Assembly (NCBI GenBank): GCA_032622095.1
Contig: CP136069.1
Coordinates: 48,152,194 to 48,216,193 of the forward strand
From: Siphonodentalium dalli
Taxonomy: Eukaryota; Mollusca; Scaphopoda; Gadilida; Siphonodentaliidae
Length of the DNA: 64,000 nucleotides
Reading direction: 5' to 3'
Below, piece after piece: positions 1-10,939 of the stretch. Numbering within the stretch: position 1 is the stretch's first letter; each line of letters opens with the position of its first letter. Both the position numbers and the translations under genes were made by a program. A model generated the notes under the pieces. It ran no database searches. It saw nothing but the letters and a program-made list of their open reading frames with translations, and was not told the DNA's origin.

Positions 1-6
1 CAACAT

Positions 7-133
7 AATTATGGGTAACTTTTCAGGATTTAGTCGGAAATATGGCTTGTTGCCATTCATCGGAAAGCTCTCCTTTCCGATGAATGGCAACAAGCCATAT
101 TTCCGACTAAATCCTGAAAAGTTACCCATAATT
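7..133. repeat. 61-bp perfect inverted repeat (hairpin)
   Basis: Bases 7-67 are the exact reverse complement of 73-133, separated by five bases. The arms begin AATTATGGGTAAC and end at CGGAAAG. A perfect 61-bp arm implies a very young foldback element, gene conversion between arms, or a template-switch assembly artefact. The rest of the first 360 bases shows nothing I recognise. Confidence 0.9.
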
Positions 134-360
134 CTGCTGTGGTTAAGAGGTCGATTAATTAGAGCATTACTGTATGTAGTGATATACCCTATATCCACGG
201 GTCGGTTTCTTAACCGGGAGCTCAACCCCATCCACGATCGAGAAACATAAGCGGGGTTATATAACTGAGAGTAGATCAAGCCACGAATCCATTCTCTTAG
301 CTACGGGATTCATGACATGATCTAAACTGATGGTTGGTGTCTAAACACGACTCTAAAAAT

Positions 361-1010
361 CTACTTTCCAGTTTGACACAGTAAAATTACACTACCATTG
401 GCGCGTTTTCTATATACCAGAAAATAATCAGATCCTACACCTATGACTGGCCATGAGCGCAATAATATGTGCAATTTGCAGAAACGGACCTGTACATATG
501 AAGTTTTAGCACGTTGTTTTCGAACAAGCAAATTCCAACAATCGTCTCTAATAAAGAGCGTCCATGCTTTAGTCCCCAAATAGCGATACATCTTAAAGAG
601 CGTTTTCAATTATGATATTTGTTTTAGTTTTCTACAGACAGCTGTTGTAGTGCAACATATCCTCGCGCAAATACGCACGTAATCGACCTATAATGATAAA
701 TAGGTACATATTATTTTATTCTGAAATAAGTAGCTGACTGATCATATCCGGTATTTCGTTTTGTGGCGTACGCCACAGTGAAAACACATGTTAAAGATCG
801 TTCACCCGAAAAGTCGTATTGGCTTATTTGTGTCATTGTCCGCACATAGTCTGCTTAGAATGGCATCATTATGAGTCGATAATGTGACTAATACGCTTTG
901 ATTTTCAGCACATCATCGGCTCAACATGAGGCTATTCTCAGCACACTATCTACCTACATAAAAAGTATTATAGCAGATAATGTGCGGGTTTTTGGGAGAA
1001 CAGGCTTGTA
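361..1010 (+). repeat. Dispersed repeat family A, copy 1
   Basis: Resembles 38100-40125 and smaller pieces elsewhere. Shared landmarks are CAAATACGCA, AATCGACCTATAAT, TTTTATGGCGCGGRCCACAGTG, AAAGAGCGTTC, then GTCATTGTCCGCACAT and the repeated sense/antisense motif CATTATGAGTCGATA. No coding capacity is seen. Probably a nonautonomous DNA element; its ends are not resolved. Confidence 0.7.
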
Positions 1011-1564
1011 GTGGATTTTCGCGATTTCGTTGCCACACGAAGTGTGGTTACTGCAAATTTATATATTGTGTTTTGCCTGGTAAGCTGAAATATGCACAGG
1101 AAATGTTGAACAAGTATGTGTTAAATCGGACCGTGGATTTTAATTAATGATTAGAAGCATTCTTATTTATCGGATTCAGGGTCATAAGGTGCATGAGTTT
1201 GCAATTATACACGTCGCATTAGTTTGCACACTGACACGATTGTCTGATAACGCTACTGAAAATTCGCCGTAGATGGTTGTAGTGTGCCAAAATGTAAAAC
1301 GACAAAAACGTACAATATTTACATATCTCACTGTTTATTGCATAATCGTACAGTCAGATTTATTTAATTTCATAAGTTATTATACAACTGACATTTGCCC
1401 GAGATTAGCCTGCTAAAATATTACAAGAACGAATCATGCTATAACTCGTGGAAATCAATTGCTGCATGTAAGCCGCAAACAATCTAATATACATATTCCA
1501 GAATATATCAGTCGCAATGTGCAATATACATGTATAATTTATCCACATATGAATCATTTTCAAC
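1011..1564. other. No recognised feature
   Basis: AT-rich intergenic DNA with stops in all frames and no repeat or gene signal that I can support. Confidence 0.4.
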
Positions 1565-1790
1565 ATACATGTATCCTTGCGCAAATAGGTTCACATAATC
1601 GACCTATAATATTCACATAGGTTCATATTGGATTATTTGATTCTGTAATAGGCCCATAGTGGACTTATTTATATGCATTATTCAGTTTTATGGCGCGGAC
1701 CACAGTGAAAGTACATTTTAAATATATTATATCTGGTCAGTCGTGAGTTTGTTTATTCCTGTTATTTTCCGCCCATACTGAACTTATAAT
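1565..1790 (+). repeat. Dispersed repeat family A, partial copy
   Basis: Carries the CGACCTATAATATTCACATAGG block, TTTTATGGCGCGGACCACAGTG and the GTTATTTTCCGCCCATA block seen in the longer copies at 361-1010 and 39779-40125. Confidence 0.6.
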
Positions 1791-2042
1791 ATGTTAGGAA
1801 GTTTTTAATTTATGGTCATTTCAGACCAACATATTGACCAAAAGTAGAAAAAATATGTTGTTGGTCTAAAAACAAGATATCGCCCATTAATTACTTGTTG
1901 GAAACTCAAAAATGAGAATAATTTCAACCTATACGTGGTGTCAATTTTTGGGCATGGAATTTACAACTGTTATACACGTTTACGAACCACACCCCTTGCC
2001 GCTACGTCCCTGCTGACATCCTAAACTTTCGACAATATGCCA

Positions 2043-2544
2043 TTAAAGGCACGTGTGGCCTTAATTGTCGAAAATATTCATTTTTGTTCCAAACACCGTA
2101 ATCAGAAAAACAGTAAAACGCATACAGTTCCGTTCATATATACCATGACCATCGCGTAAACAGCATGTTATCATAGAGACCTACTATATTTTACCTAAGC
2201 AAGAGACTGATTGTGTTACAGAAGACAGCACAATGCTACTGGCTAATCACACACAAATGGCATAAACGCTCTTTATTAGTTCCATATCAGGTATTGACCA
2301 ACAAAGAACGCTCTTTATGTTTACCATCATAATATAAACAAACACCAGAAAAGTAACTTTTTACGCTTTTGTTTACATAACAATGGTCAAACATATGACC
2401 ATAACATACTGTTTATGTGATATTTCTTATTTGTATACGGACAAAGTCTATCTACATTTTGATGTTCTTTCTGTTAGTGGCGGTTTTTGACGGGTGGAGA
2501 TATTTTCACAGGATACCCACCGCCAAGGCCAACCGTGTCTTTAA
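2043..2544 (+). mobile_element. TTAA-flanked MITE family B, copy 1 (~502 bp)
   Basis: Begins TTAAAGGCACGTGTGGCC and ends GGCCAACCGTGTCTTTAA, an imperfect terminal inverted repeat of about 20 bp with TTAA at both edges. Two further copies of the same length (8019-8520 and 28965-29466) are in the opposite orientation. No transposase frame is present. TTAA at both ends suggests piggyBac-type mobilisation, but TA- or TTA-targeting families are not excluded. Confidence 0.8.
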
Positions 2545-3298
2545 GCCTAGTTTAAGGACACGGCTAATGCCATTAAACGTGAACACCTGGCAGGTCTGGA
2601 ATGTTGAGGCCATTCGCAAGGATGGATTGCAATATGTCTCCATAGTGTATTCACCCATGCACGCCGTGATAATAAAACACGTAAGCGAGCGCAATATATC
2701 TTTCCGTTTCTTTTTTCTTGATACTTGATTGTCATGTGGTGAACCGAAGTGGCTACAGTTAGCATATACTACCGCTCGTTAATTATCGTACGCATTTGCC
2801 CGATCGCGTTGAAAGGTGTCAACACAAGGTTACAGGTCGGGTGCTGGCATACCCCCATCTGTTAAGATTGTTTTATTCTTAATGGTTGTCGGCCATATTG
2901 TGAACTGCAAAGGGGTTCGATGTCCGTAGTGCTCGTTAATCCGCGAACGTTTCCGGCCTGTCGTGATGAATACATGCAGTTCATTCACCAAGTCAGTCAG
3001 TGGAGAGGTTAAGATTTGAGTGAAAAAAGAACTTCTTCCAATGCTCATTTTCCATAGCAGTGCCGTTGGTTTAAACAATATTTATTTATTCCCAAATATT
3101 TGACAAGTTAGTTGATAAATTTTACACAAAAATGAAGAAAACATGATGAACATATAGGAGAGAATATAGGGAAGAATGGGATCTGGGATCAAGTGTTGAC
3201 TGATTATAGTAAGCCATCGTAGTAATAGCAGTGCCGTTAAATGTCTATAAGGCGGGTGCCGTAATATAGCCCCGAGTCTATACACCCTTAAAACAATA
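2545..3298. other. No recognised feature
   Basis: Intergenic. Short open frames here have no recognisable protein features and overlap each other on both strands. Confidence 0.4.
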
Positions 3299-3470
3299 GG
3301 TACTCTGGAGTACCTACGTAGGTACTGAGCTTTGTCCCAGGGGGGTACCTAATTGTTGGTACTCTAGAGTACCTGCCTATGTACTCTGGCTAACCAAATA
3401 TTTAGGTACTCTGGCGTACCTATATTTAGGTTCTCTGGGGTACCTATATTTAGTTTCTGTGGAGTACCTA
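3299..3470. repeat. Cluster of palindromic GGTACTCTGGAGTACC motifs
   Basis: About six spaced copies of a palindrome, GGTACTCNRGAGTACC or its half site, are separated by 20-30 bp with ATATTTAGGTTCTC-like linkers. Neither arm-to-arm symmetry over the whole cluster nor a coding frame is seen. Confidence 0.7.
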
Positions 3471-3493
3471 TCCAGGCATTATGCATACGGGGG

Positions 3494-3545
3494 TCTCTGG
3501 TCCGAATCGGCCTATCCAGTGAAGACCTAGATTAAACTAACTTGT
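3494..3545 (+). repeat. Isolated terminal end of family E element
   Basis: GGTCCGAATCGGCCTATCC followed by GACCTAGATTAAACTAA resembles the terminal inverted repeat of the 2.5-kb element at 34749-37246. Only one end is seen here. Confidence 0.45.
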
Positions 3546-4495
3546 CTTTTTTGTATATAATATCGATTGACGCGACATGTCTATAAGGTGAGACTGGCGG
3601 CTTGGTATTATCATGTCACAATTGATTCATTATCTGGAATCGTGCGTGCGCTTGTTTGATTGACACCAATCATTTTACCGGCCTTCTTGTATTCCGCCTG
3701 GTAACTACGTTGTTTGATTTATGCTCATTTCTTCGAATCAACCAGCCACTGAAAGATCCAGTTTTAACTGGACCGGTAATGTAGGCATAAACCACGTTTA
3801 AACTCTGCGGTTTAAACAGGAGTTGACGAATCCGACCATAATGTATCATTCGATACTGATAGAATAGGCCTACTGCCCCACTGCGAGGGGTAAGAATCCC
3901 CTAATGTGGCACCCTGTTTGCCTCGGCGTAGGAGTCCAGGTGGTACTAGGGCGGCCATATCACGTGAGGCGTAGACCTGCGGGTACGGCTTAGCTCATTG
4001 TTCACCTTGGTCCTATATCTCTTCAAGAAGGGTGGTTAAGATGACCCGGCTCAATCCATCGGCCAGTCACGCCTCTCCACATATTCAATTTGTACTATTT
4101 GTTGTATTGTTTGTATGACGCTTGAAGTACTATTTTTTGCGTTCGTGATTTGTTTCTGTTATCACCTGTCTAGTTGGTGTTCGTCATGCTGATTGTTGAA
4201 TGTTGAATCATGTATTGTTCACGCCTGTTTCACCGTGGGGTGATACAAGGAGGCTGCTATACATGGGTCAACGCTTCAGTTATGGACCAGTTTTTTTTGG
4301 CCCAACCAGAATTCGATTGGTAGTCCAATGCGGCTGATTGGCTAGTTGTGGATTTGTTTTATAAAAAAAACACGACTTGATCGTTAGAATGATGATTCAC
4401 TTAGTTCCAATGGGGTATTCCATTAGTACTAGGTTCTTAGCTTCGACTTGAGTATGAAAAGACTCTCTGTATTTGTCATTAATTTGTCAAGTTGA
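3546..4495. other. No recognised feature
   Basis: Includes a locally GC-richer patch around 3880-4080 with no open frame and no RNA gene motif that I can identify. Confidence 0.35.
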
Positions 4496-4894
4496 GCCAG
4501 TTACTGCAGCACAGTCTATATATTGCCATTGCCTGTTGCTTCAAAACAAAAATCGCAAAAGACTCTCCAACGTTTAGACTCTCAGATAGAGAGGTTCATA
4601 TCTGAACTGTCAAAATGTAACCAGAAGCTTAATGAGAAACGATTAACACTACATGGCGCCCAAAATTATTTGTGGATTGATGCTGTCGGTTGGGTGAAAT
4701 ATGATATTCTTCGGACTCACCCGACCGTCAGCTTGAGGCTCATTACGACCAAAGGGGCTTCGGTGGATGAAGATACGGAACATTCACCAGCTGTTGGTAA
4801 TATAAAGGTTCATGCGCGAATTATCAAATATTATAAATGCCTGATCAATGCAAAATCAGATGTTAAAAGCTACTTTAAATATTTCGATGTGTAG
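4496..4894 (+). CDS. Possible orphan coding exon (unrecognised protein)
   Basis: This frame is open from just after a stop at 4493-4495 to the stop at 4892-4894, about 132 codons, one of the longest non-repetitive open frames in the window. It has no good ATG start near its beginning, but GTTACTGCAG ends at 4508 and would serve as a splice acceptor. The predicted peptide has an amphipathic, Lys/Glu/Gln-rich first third that could be helical, then a mixed hydrophobic region. I recognise no family. It may be an internal or terminal exon, a degenerate transposon exon, or chance. Confidence 0.25.
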   Translation, partial: ASYCSTVYILPLPVASKQKSQKTLQRLDSQIERFISELSKCNQKLNEKRLTLHGAQNYLWIDAVGWVKYDILRTHPTVSLRLITTKGASVDEDTEHSPAVGNIKVHARIIKYYKCLINAKSDVKSYFKYFDV

Positions 4895-6350
4895 ACTTGG
4901 TAATTTCGTGTTATGTATTTGCAGTGTATTATGCATTCTTGTGCTACTTATGCGTTTTGTAATATGCCTACATACTAGTCAGTTATTTAATATATATTCC
5001 TGACTCCAAGTGGAAACATTCCTACGGGGTGCTTTTATTTGTATATAGCTCATTGTTTTAATCTAATTCACTGTCTGATTTATCTACACATACAGTTGAT
5101 TCGCTCCGATCTTTTTCGTGATATGGCTAAGCAGCTAAAACGACGCTAAACCCTCAATCAGTCATTACGTCGGACCAGACCGTTCCTGGTTTGTCTATAC
5201 ACGGTATGGTAAAGCATGTTAGATTGACTTTTGTGCGGACAATTTGTATCAGGTACAACAACTAGAGACCTTTGTAAATTCGTGTATAGTATATAAGGCA
5301 TGTGCATCGTTATGTCGCGTATCTATATTAACATATTATGCCTACTGACCAATTATGTCTACATACGTTTTAGGATTCAAACGAGCCATGACCGTTTGTT
5401 AAGAAAGAATGTTCTTCATTACGTACGGTACGTTCAAACACTGACACAATTTGCACGCTATTGTTCGTATAAAACAATATGGTGCCAGAATATGAACTGA
5501 AACAAGCATATCAAATGCATCTGAACCACAGCTAACTAAGTGCGAAGTAAAATATCTGCAGTAACACCTGTAACGATGATACCGGAATTTGCCTGTAAAT
5601 AGCACTTAGCTCGCAAGAATCAATCATACAGGTATTTGAAATACCAGTATATACAAATGGCAATACAGAATTCTTACTTCTCGTGTCTTCGCTTTAGTAA
5701 AGATGAATGTGCATGTTTCCGTTCATATTCTGGCACCATGTGGTTTTCTATGACGAAATGCATGCAAAACATACCGTGCAAACTTGCCAGCGTATGAACG
5801 TACCCTTACTTTTACGTTACTATACGACGTGTCTGCATCCAATATGCGATGTCAGATTGTGTCCCCGGCGTAGTTTACGCGTATTAAACGGTCAGCTAAG
5901 GACAACATTTTGATATATGTTACAATAATAGTAGGCCAGGTTCAGTAGATGTAGTGTCCTCATTCGTCGGCGGTCAGCAGGGGTCACCTGATAACTGTTT
6001 TATTGGTCATATGTCTCCCCGACGGTCGTCTGTTGGACAAACCAATTATGGTAATTTGTCGCATTACATATCTATGTGCAGGTTCAGCTTTTTTCTCGCA
6101 TTTCCATATATGCAGTATTATAATATGAATATGATTGTACCACTCACCTAATTAAATGACCGGTTTTGCCTTTACTTGAAACATAATCTATTTGCGTACA
6201 AATATTAAGGAATTGAAACAAGTTTAATCAATTAAGCCCCTCTCCATGAAAAAAAATCGCATGAAACACACGTTCTTATTGAACAGCATGCTCTCCTGAA
6301 ATAGACTCATATTGAACTTATTTCAAAAATACAAACAAGCCCAATTCTGC
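4895..6350. other. No recognised feature
   Basis: Intergenic. Short overlapping open frames on both strands show no start context, splice pairing or domain. Confidence 0.4.
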
Positions 6351-6354
6351 ATTA

Positions 6355-6575
6355 TTTGAATCTGAATTACGCTCTATGTGAAACCTAAATCGACTAACCA
6401 GATGTACGCTCTTTACAATGTGTTATCATCGTGGCCCGAGCCATTAAACAGAATAACGTGTATAAGTCCACTATGAGATTATTTCAGAATAAAATAAGTT
6501 AAATGTGAACCTATGTGAATATTTGGATCCAATATGAACATATTTGCACGAGGATATGTTGTTATTGAATATGCC
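6355..6575 (-). repeat. Dispersed repeat family A, partial copy (inverted)
   Basis: Read on the - strand it shows the CGACC.../CCTATGTGAATAT block and the ACGCTCTTTACAATG equivalent of AAAGAGCGT seen in other family A copies (also inverted at 50740-50895 and 59690-59850). Confidence 0.55.
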
Positions 6576-6880
6576 GAAATGTACGAGTATGATGCCAATA
6601 GCGACGTTGTCTTCATTGAGAAGTACATTTTCTCCAAACATCCATACCGTTGACATCCAATAAACGAATTCAATTGATTGTGGTTTGAATTATACATGAA
6701 TAATTACACGTGAATTTGCGTGTATATTGCTAAATTTATTATTTTATAATAATAAGTAATAGTGACTACATTCGCATAACGGTGTACATTAAACGTGACT
6801 CAGCGTCTAGATGGCAGAACAACACTATATATATACACGTCTGTTATCCGGACCATTGTTTCAATAATAAGACACAAACG

Positions 6881-7318
6881 GCAGGGTATCACCCCCCCCC
6901 CCCCCCCCCCTTCGGTACGCAGGATTCAGTGTGTTTTGAAGCCGTACGAGGGATTCATGCGCCCGAATTAACTGACATTCAGGTTCAAGCAAAACATCTT
7001 GGACGCAGGTTTTAATGGCGCAAAATAATATTTTTGTGCTAGTTATCTGTATGAATGAGTGGGTAGAATAGCTTCTTGCATGGGCATATTCGACCACTAT
7101 ACCATCATAAAGTATCATTAATCGTATCATAACGGCCTCATAACGCCCATAACGTGACCGGTGTCAATTTGTATGTCATTTATCGCATATTATTTCTTAA
7201 CATGTATTCAGGATTCACCCCCCAAAATTAACTGGTATTCAGGGTTCACCCCCCAAAATTAACTGGTATTCAGGATTCAGGTGGCAGGGGGGGGGGGGGG
7301 GGTGATACCCTCATACGG
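6881..7318. mobile_element. Foldback element with poly-C/poly-G ends
   Basis: Starts GGGTATCACCCCCCCC and ends GGGGGGGTGATACCC, so the long homopolymers are paired terminal inverted repeats. Inner repeats of ATTCAGG and CCCCCCAAAATTAACTGG (two 36-bp direct copies at 7210-7280) continue the symmetry. Flanks CAAACGGCA and CATACGGCA match at 8 of 9 bases and may be a target duplication, with one extra base at the right junction. Confidence 0.6.
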
Positions 7319-7347
7319 CATGGGACCGAGAGCATGCCACATATAGC

Positions 7348-7880
7348 AGGTCATGCACATCCTGAGTTCAGCTATTATAGTTATATTTAACTATTATAGA
7401 TTAATTTTAAGTTCCAAAACCACCATGTTTTTGTTGAAACTATGTGATCGTGCATCCCAGTGATCAGCCAAATTGCAGTCGTAGCAGCGTTACAGAATAT
7501 GTTCAGTCTCCCGATAAAATTTGTTTATCAATATTTTGCGCTGGCTTATATTAGTTAATATTGACATGCCTTTCCAAATGACATTAACATGATCACTCAA
7601 TGGCACAGTAATAAAACAAATCACACTAATTTAATGTAAGTCGCCTTCTTTAGCATATGCTATCATGATAATTATTTCGCACGCATCGATACATGTTATT
7701 ACGCCATATGAACAAACATGGTACCGATTTAATTTGTCACAGTGTTTTTAAATTATTTTTTGGAAATATGATGTTGGATTATGCTTCTTGTATGGAATTC
7801 ATAAAACGACGGTACTCATATTTACCTATTGTATTTGAATATAACTATTATAGCCGAAATACTTCCTTGATTCACAATGC
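7348..7880 (+). mobile_element. Nonautonomous inverted-repeat element family C, copy 1
   Basis: Ends carry CAGCTATTATAGTTATATTT and, inverted, ATATAACTATTATAGCCGAA. Parallels 49762-50543 base for base over long stretches (GTTGAAACTATG, ATCATG...GATCAC), but lacks the MITE inserted in that copy. Its unoccupied TTAA is at 7584-7587. Confidence 0.7.
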
Positions 7881-8018
7881 GGCAAAATATGACACTATGC
7901 CAAGGCCTATTCCTTGATTTACTTTGGTCTCGAACAATGCATTATCCGTTCCACAACGATCGCGAACACATCCGCGAACACATATATTTAATATATATAT
8001 ACCATATATAATAACACG

Positions 8019-8520
8019 TTAAAGACACGGTTGGCCTTGGTGGTGGGTATCCTGTGAAAATATCTCCACCCGTCAAAAACCGCCACAAACAGAAAGAACA
8101 TCAAAATGTAGATAGACTTTGTCCGTATACAAATAAGAAAAATCGCATAAACAGTATGTTATGGTCGTATGTTTGACCATTGTTATGTAAACAAAAGCAT
8201 AAAAAGTTACTTTTCTGGTGTTTGTTTATATTATGATGGTAAAGATAAAGAGCGTTCTTTGTTGGTGAATACCTGATATGGAACTAATAAAGAGCGTTTA
8301 TGCCATTTGTGTGTGATTAGCCAGTAGCATCGTGCTGTCTTCTGTAACACAATCAGGCTCTTGCTTAGGTAAAATATAGTAGGTCTTTATGATAACATGC
8401 TGTTTACGCGATGGTCATGGTATATATGAACGGAACTGTATGCGTTTTAATGTTTTTCTGTTTACGGTTTTTGGAACAAATATGAATATTTTCGACAATT
8501 AAGGCCGCACGTGCCTTTAA
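8019..8520 (-). mobile_element. TTAA-flanked MITE family B, copy 2
   Basis: Begins TTAAAGACACGGTTGGCC and ends GGCCGCACGTGCCTTTAA. It is the reverse-orientation homologue of 2043-2544 throughout, including the internal AATAAAGAGCGTTTATGCC. About 502 bp. Confidence 0.82.
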
Positions 8521-8656
8521 TGAAAAGAGGTGGAAAGAAAAGCCAGTGAAAAGAAATATGTTGGACGCTTTTGCGACAAGAAGTTTATTCTACATGTACA
8601 TATCTGAATCTATACAGCAACATAGGGAAGAGATACACCATCATTATCTATAATCA

Positions 8657-9526
8657 TTAAAGGGGAAGGAAACCCTCGACGAATCAGGCCAATAATATAT
8701 TTAGTATATCAACCTTGTAAATATTGCACATCTCGCCAGTTACATGTGAACTCATGTCTTAGAGATTAAAGCATAGCATAGCATAGCAACCATGGTAGAT
8801 TAAAACACCTCTCACCTCTCAGTTATGCTCAAACACAACGATATCACATCGCTTAATTCAAACCCTCCCGCTAATTACGGCGCGTCCATAGTTATAAGAT
8901 CGTGACGTCACGGCCTAACTTCGCAGTACAGATTAGTACAGCTATCTATAAAGGTTATCGAACTAAAACCATTTTCGGCGTGTGTGTTTGTTAACCACGG
9001 CCCATTGAAGAATATACACACATGTACATGTATTATAAGCCACAATTCTTTCAGTTATAATTTTGAACAACTAATTTACGGCCAGTTAATGGTCGCATAA
9101 GATTTGAATGTGACAATCTTTGTCAAACTCAAATGACTTCTGCATGTGCAAAAATGATAAAATAACAATCTTTTGCGAACTAAACTATAATTTATTAACG
9201 ACAGATCATTATGTATTGCACACAACAAGCATTCAATCTGCTGTTTTATTTATTTTTTCATATACAAAAAACAGACTACCGTACGCGATACAGCTTAGCG
9301 TTAAACAACCAAGTGAGGCCGTGACGTCACAAACTATAAAGGGAGATAATATTTCTTCTAAAATGGCGGCGTCAACTTACCGGCGTAATTGCTTGTGCGG
9401 GTTAGTTTCAGACGCCATATCTCCGAGCATGTGCGGAAATTTGCACTGAAACTTTACACACAAACAGAGAACAGCTTGCTTGATACACATGCTTTTTTGT
9501 TGTGCGGTAGTTTCCTTCCCCTTTAA
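8657..9526 (+). mobile_element. TTAA-flanked inverted-repeat element family D (~870 bp)
   Basis: Begins TTAAAGGGGAAGGAAAC and ends with its exact complement GTTTCCTTCCCCTTTAA. Inside are two copies of the palindromic cAMP-response element TGACGTCA (8903-8910, 9322-9329) and an AAAATGGCGGC motif matching the YY1 consensus (9360-9370). The open frame inside it (9120-9449) resembles no known protein and I do not call it a gene. Confidence 0.75.
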
Positions 9527-9894
9527 TTATGATGCATGCCTATACACAATTACACAATGCCATTACCTGACGTACATATACCCACCCCACCTCGCGAGAG
9601 TAATAATCGGCTACATGGAACGACAGTAATAAGGATTAAGGATAGCATATCGAACGACACAATATTATATTAATCAGACAGCCGCTCTCTCTCTCTCTGG
9701 GTTGGATGGATAAAAACTGATTCCAGGAAACGACTCACATAAGCACACATGCTTGATGTCGAATCCGGTCCATGATGTTATATTCTGATATGTTGTAATT
9801 TATGTTGTATTGTTCATAGAATAAATACTATTTAAACCAACACATCCGCGGCTGATCGCTGCGTGTCCAATATTAGAGCTTCAAATTGGCGCCG

Positions 9895-9980
9895 TACAGC
9901 TTAGCGTTAAACAACCAAGTGAGGCCGTGACGTCACAAACTATAAAGGGAGATAATATTTCTTCTAAAATGGCGGCGTCA
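9895..9980 (+). repeat. Exact 86-bp partial copy of family D
   Basis: Identical to 9289-9374, including the TGACGTCA at 9928-9935 and AAAATGGCGGC at 9966-9976. It ends abruptly at GGCGGCGTCA and is followed at once by TATATAAG. Confidence 0.85.
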
Positions 9981-9988
9981 TATATAAG
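9928..9988 (+). promoter_or_regulatory. CRE + YY1-like + TATA cluster upstream of gene A
   Basis: TGACGTCA (9928-9935), AAAATGGCGGC (9966-9976) and TATATAAG (9981-9988) lie within 61 bp, about 920 bp before the start codon of gene A. The motifs are seen; that they act as enhancer or alternative promoter is inference. Confidence 0.35.
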
Positions 9989-10192
9989 TATAAGAGGTGC
10001 ATCTTCTTGTATTGACCAAGTAATCATCGGACGCAACACAATTCAAAAGTCAATGAAACGGAAATAAAAGTGCAAACCAGGACGAGAAAATATTGTTGGG
10101 AACCCAGAACACAAACCCACCAGTAAATGCGCGTGGTTGTCGTATTATTAGTGAATATACATGTACGGTATATACATGTATAGTGTCGACAG

Positions 10193-10482
10193 GGGGCTCA
10201 AACGGTTAGGGGTACAACTCCAAGCCGTTTTGCCCTCCAGCGCTGACGATGAGGGTTCCAATCCATATGTTTCCATCGTGGATTTTGTAACTCGAAATCG
10301 TTATCGGTGGAGTTACGCCGATGGCCGATGGTTTGCCGCAAATGGTCGACTAGTTTATCAGCCATTGAAATCACTGTTAGATTATCCTTAAATATGCCGA
10401 TTTCCTCCACCACCGAAACTGGCAATGTCGTGATATGGACTTAGTTGCTGAAAGCGACATTAAACCTTAATCAATCAATGTA
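10193..10482 (+). mobile_element. tRNA-derived SINE
   Basis: The head carries a degenerate A box (GGCTCAAACGGTTAGGG) and a good B box (GGGTTCCAATCC, 10253-10264) of the RNA polymerase III type. The tail is GACATTAAACC followed by AATCAATCAAT. It is bounded by an 8-bp direct repeat GTCGACAG at 10185-10192 and 10483-10490, a convincing target-site duplication. This tail form is common in molluscan SINEs (recall, not searched). Confidence 0.85.
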
Positions 10483-10830
10483 GTCGACAGCCTACTCGTC
10501 CTTCTCTCCCTCAGTTTATCTCTTCCGTGATATGCATGTTCCTCGGGGTCATCAATTGTGGCAAAAGTGTCGGTCAGTAACATGCCTCAATTAAAACCAT
10601 GATTTAATATGATACGTACGCCGTGCACTCTTGACCCATTTATAAACACGTTCAGTGCCTCCCTTAATCGGCAGTCAAATTAGACAGGTACTTCAGGAAA
10701 TAGTTTTATAACAAAAAACGACCTTTAAAAAACAAAGATGTTTTCTCCGGTCCAATGAAATTATTCCGCAGGCGTATTGCGTCTCAGAATTACGACCACC
10801 GACCATCAATCATTTTGGTATTTGTTTCCG

Positions 10831-10837
10831 ATATAAG
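10831..10837 (+). promoter_or_regulatory. TATA-like box of gene A
   Basis: ATATAAG sits 82 bp before the start codon. Gene B has TATATAAG 79 bp before its own ATG, so the spacing is conserved between the two genes. A start of transcription about 30 bp downstream would leave a 5' UTR near 50 bases. Confidence 0.6.
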
Positions 10838-10912
10838 TAGTCCTAATAAGCCAGGTAGGCTATTACTCCGGTCCATACAGGCATACACAACCAGCCCAAC
10901 CAGACAGACAAG

Positions 10913-10939
10913 ATGCTCATGAAGCGTGAATTCATGTTG
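10913..10939 (+). CDS. Gene A exon 1 (nine codons, start of signal peptide)
   Basis: Encodes MLMKREFML. The first ATG after the TATA-like box was chosen; ATGs at codons 3 and 8 are alternatives. Ends in phase 0 at the donor GTAAGT (10940). The leader before it, CAACCAGACAGACAAG, resembles the one before gene B's ATG in being A/C/G-rich. Confidence 0.8.

Noticed and set aside
9120-9449. 109-codon open frame
   Set aside because: Lies inside the family D inverted-repeat element; part of it recurs as an isolated 86-bp fragment, and it shows no transposase motif.
10193-10270. tRNA gene
   Set aside because: The A and B boxes are degenerate, the sequence does not fold as a full cloverleaf, and it continues into a SINE body and tail with a target duplication.
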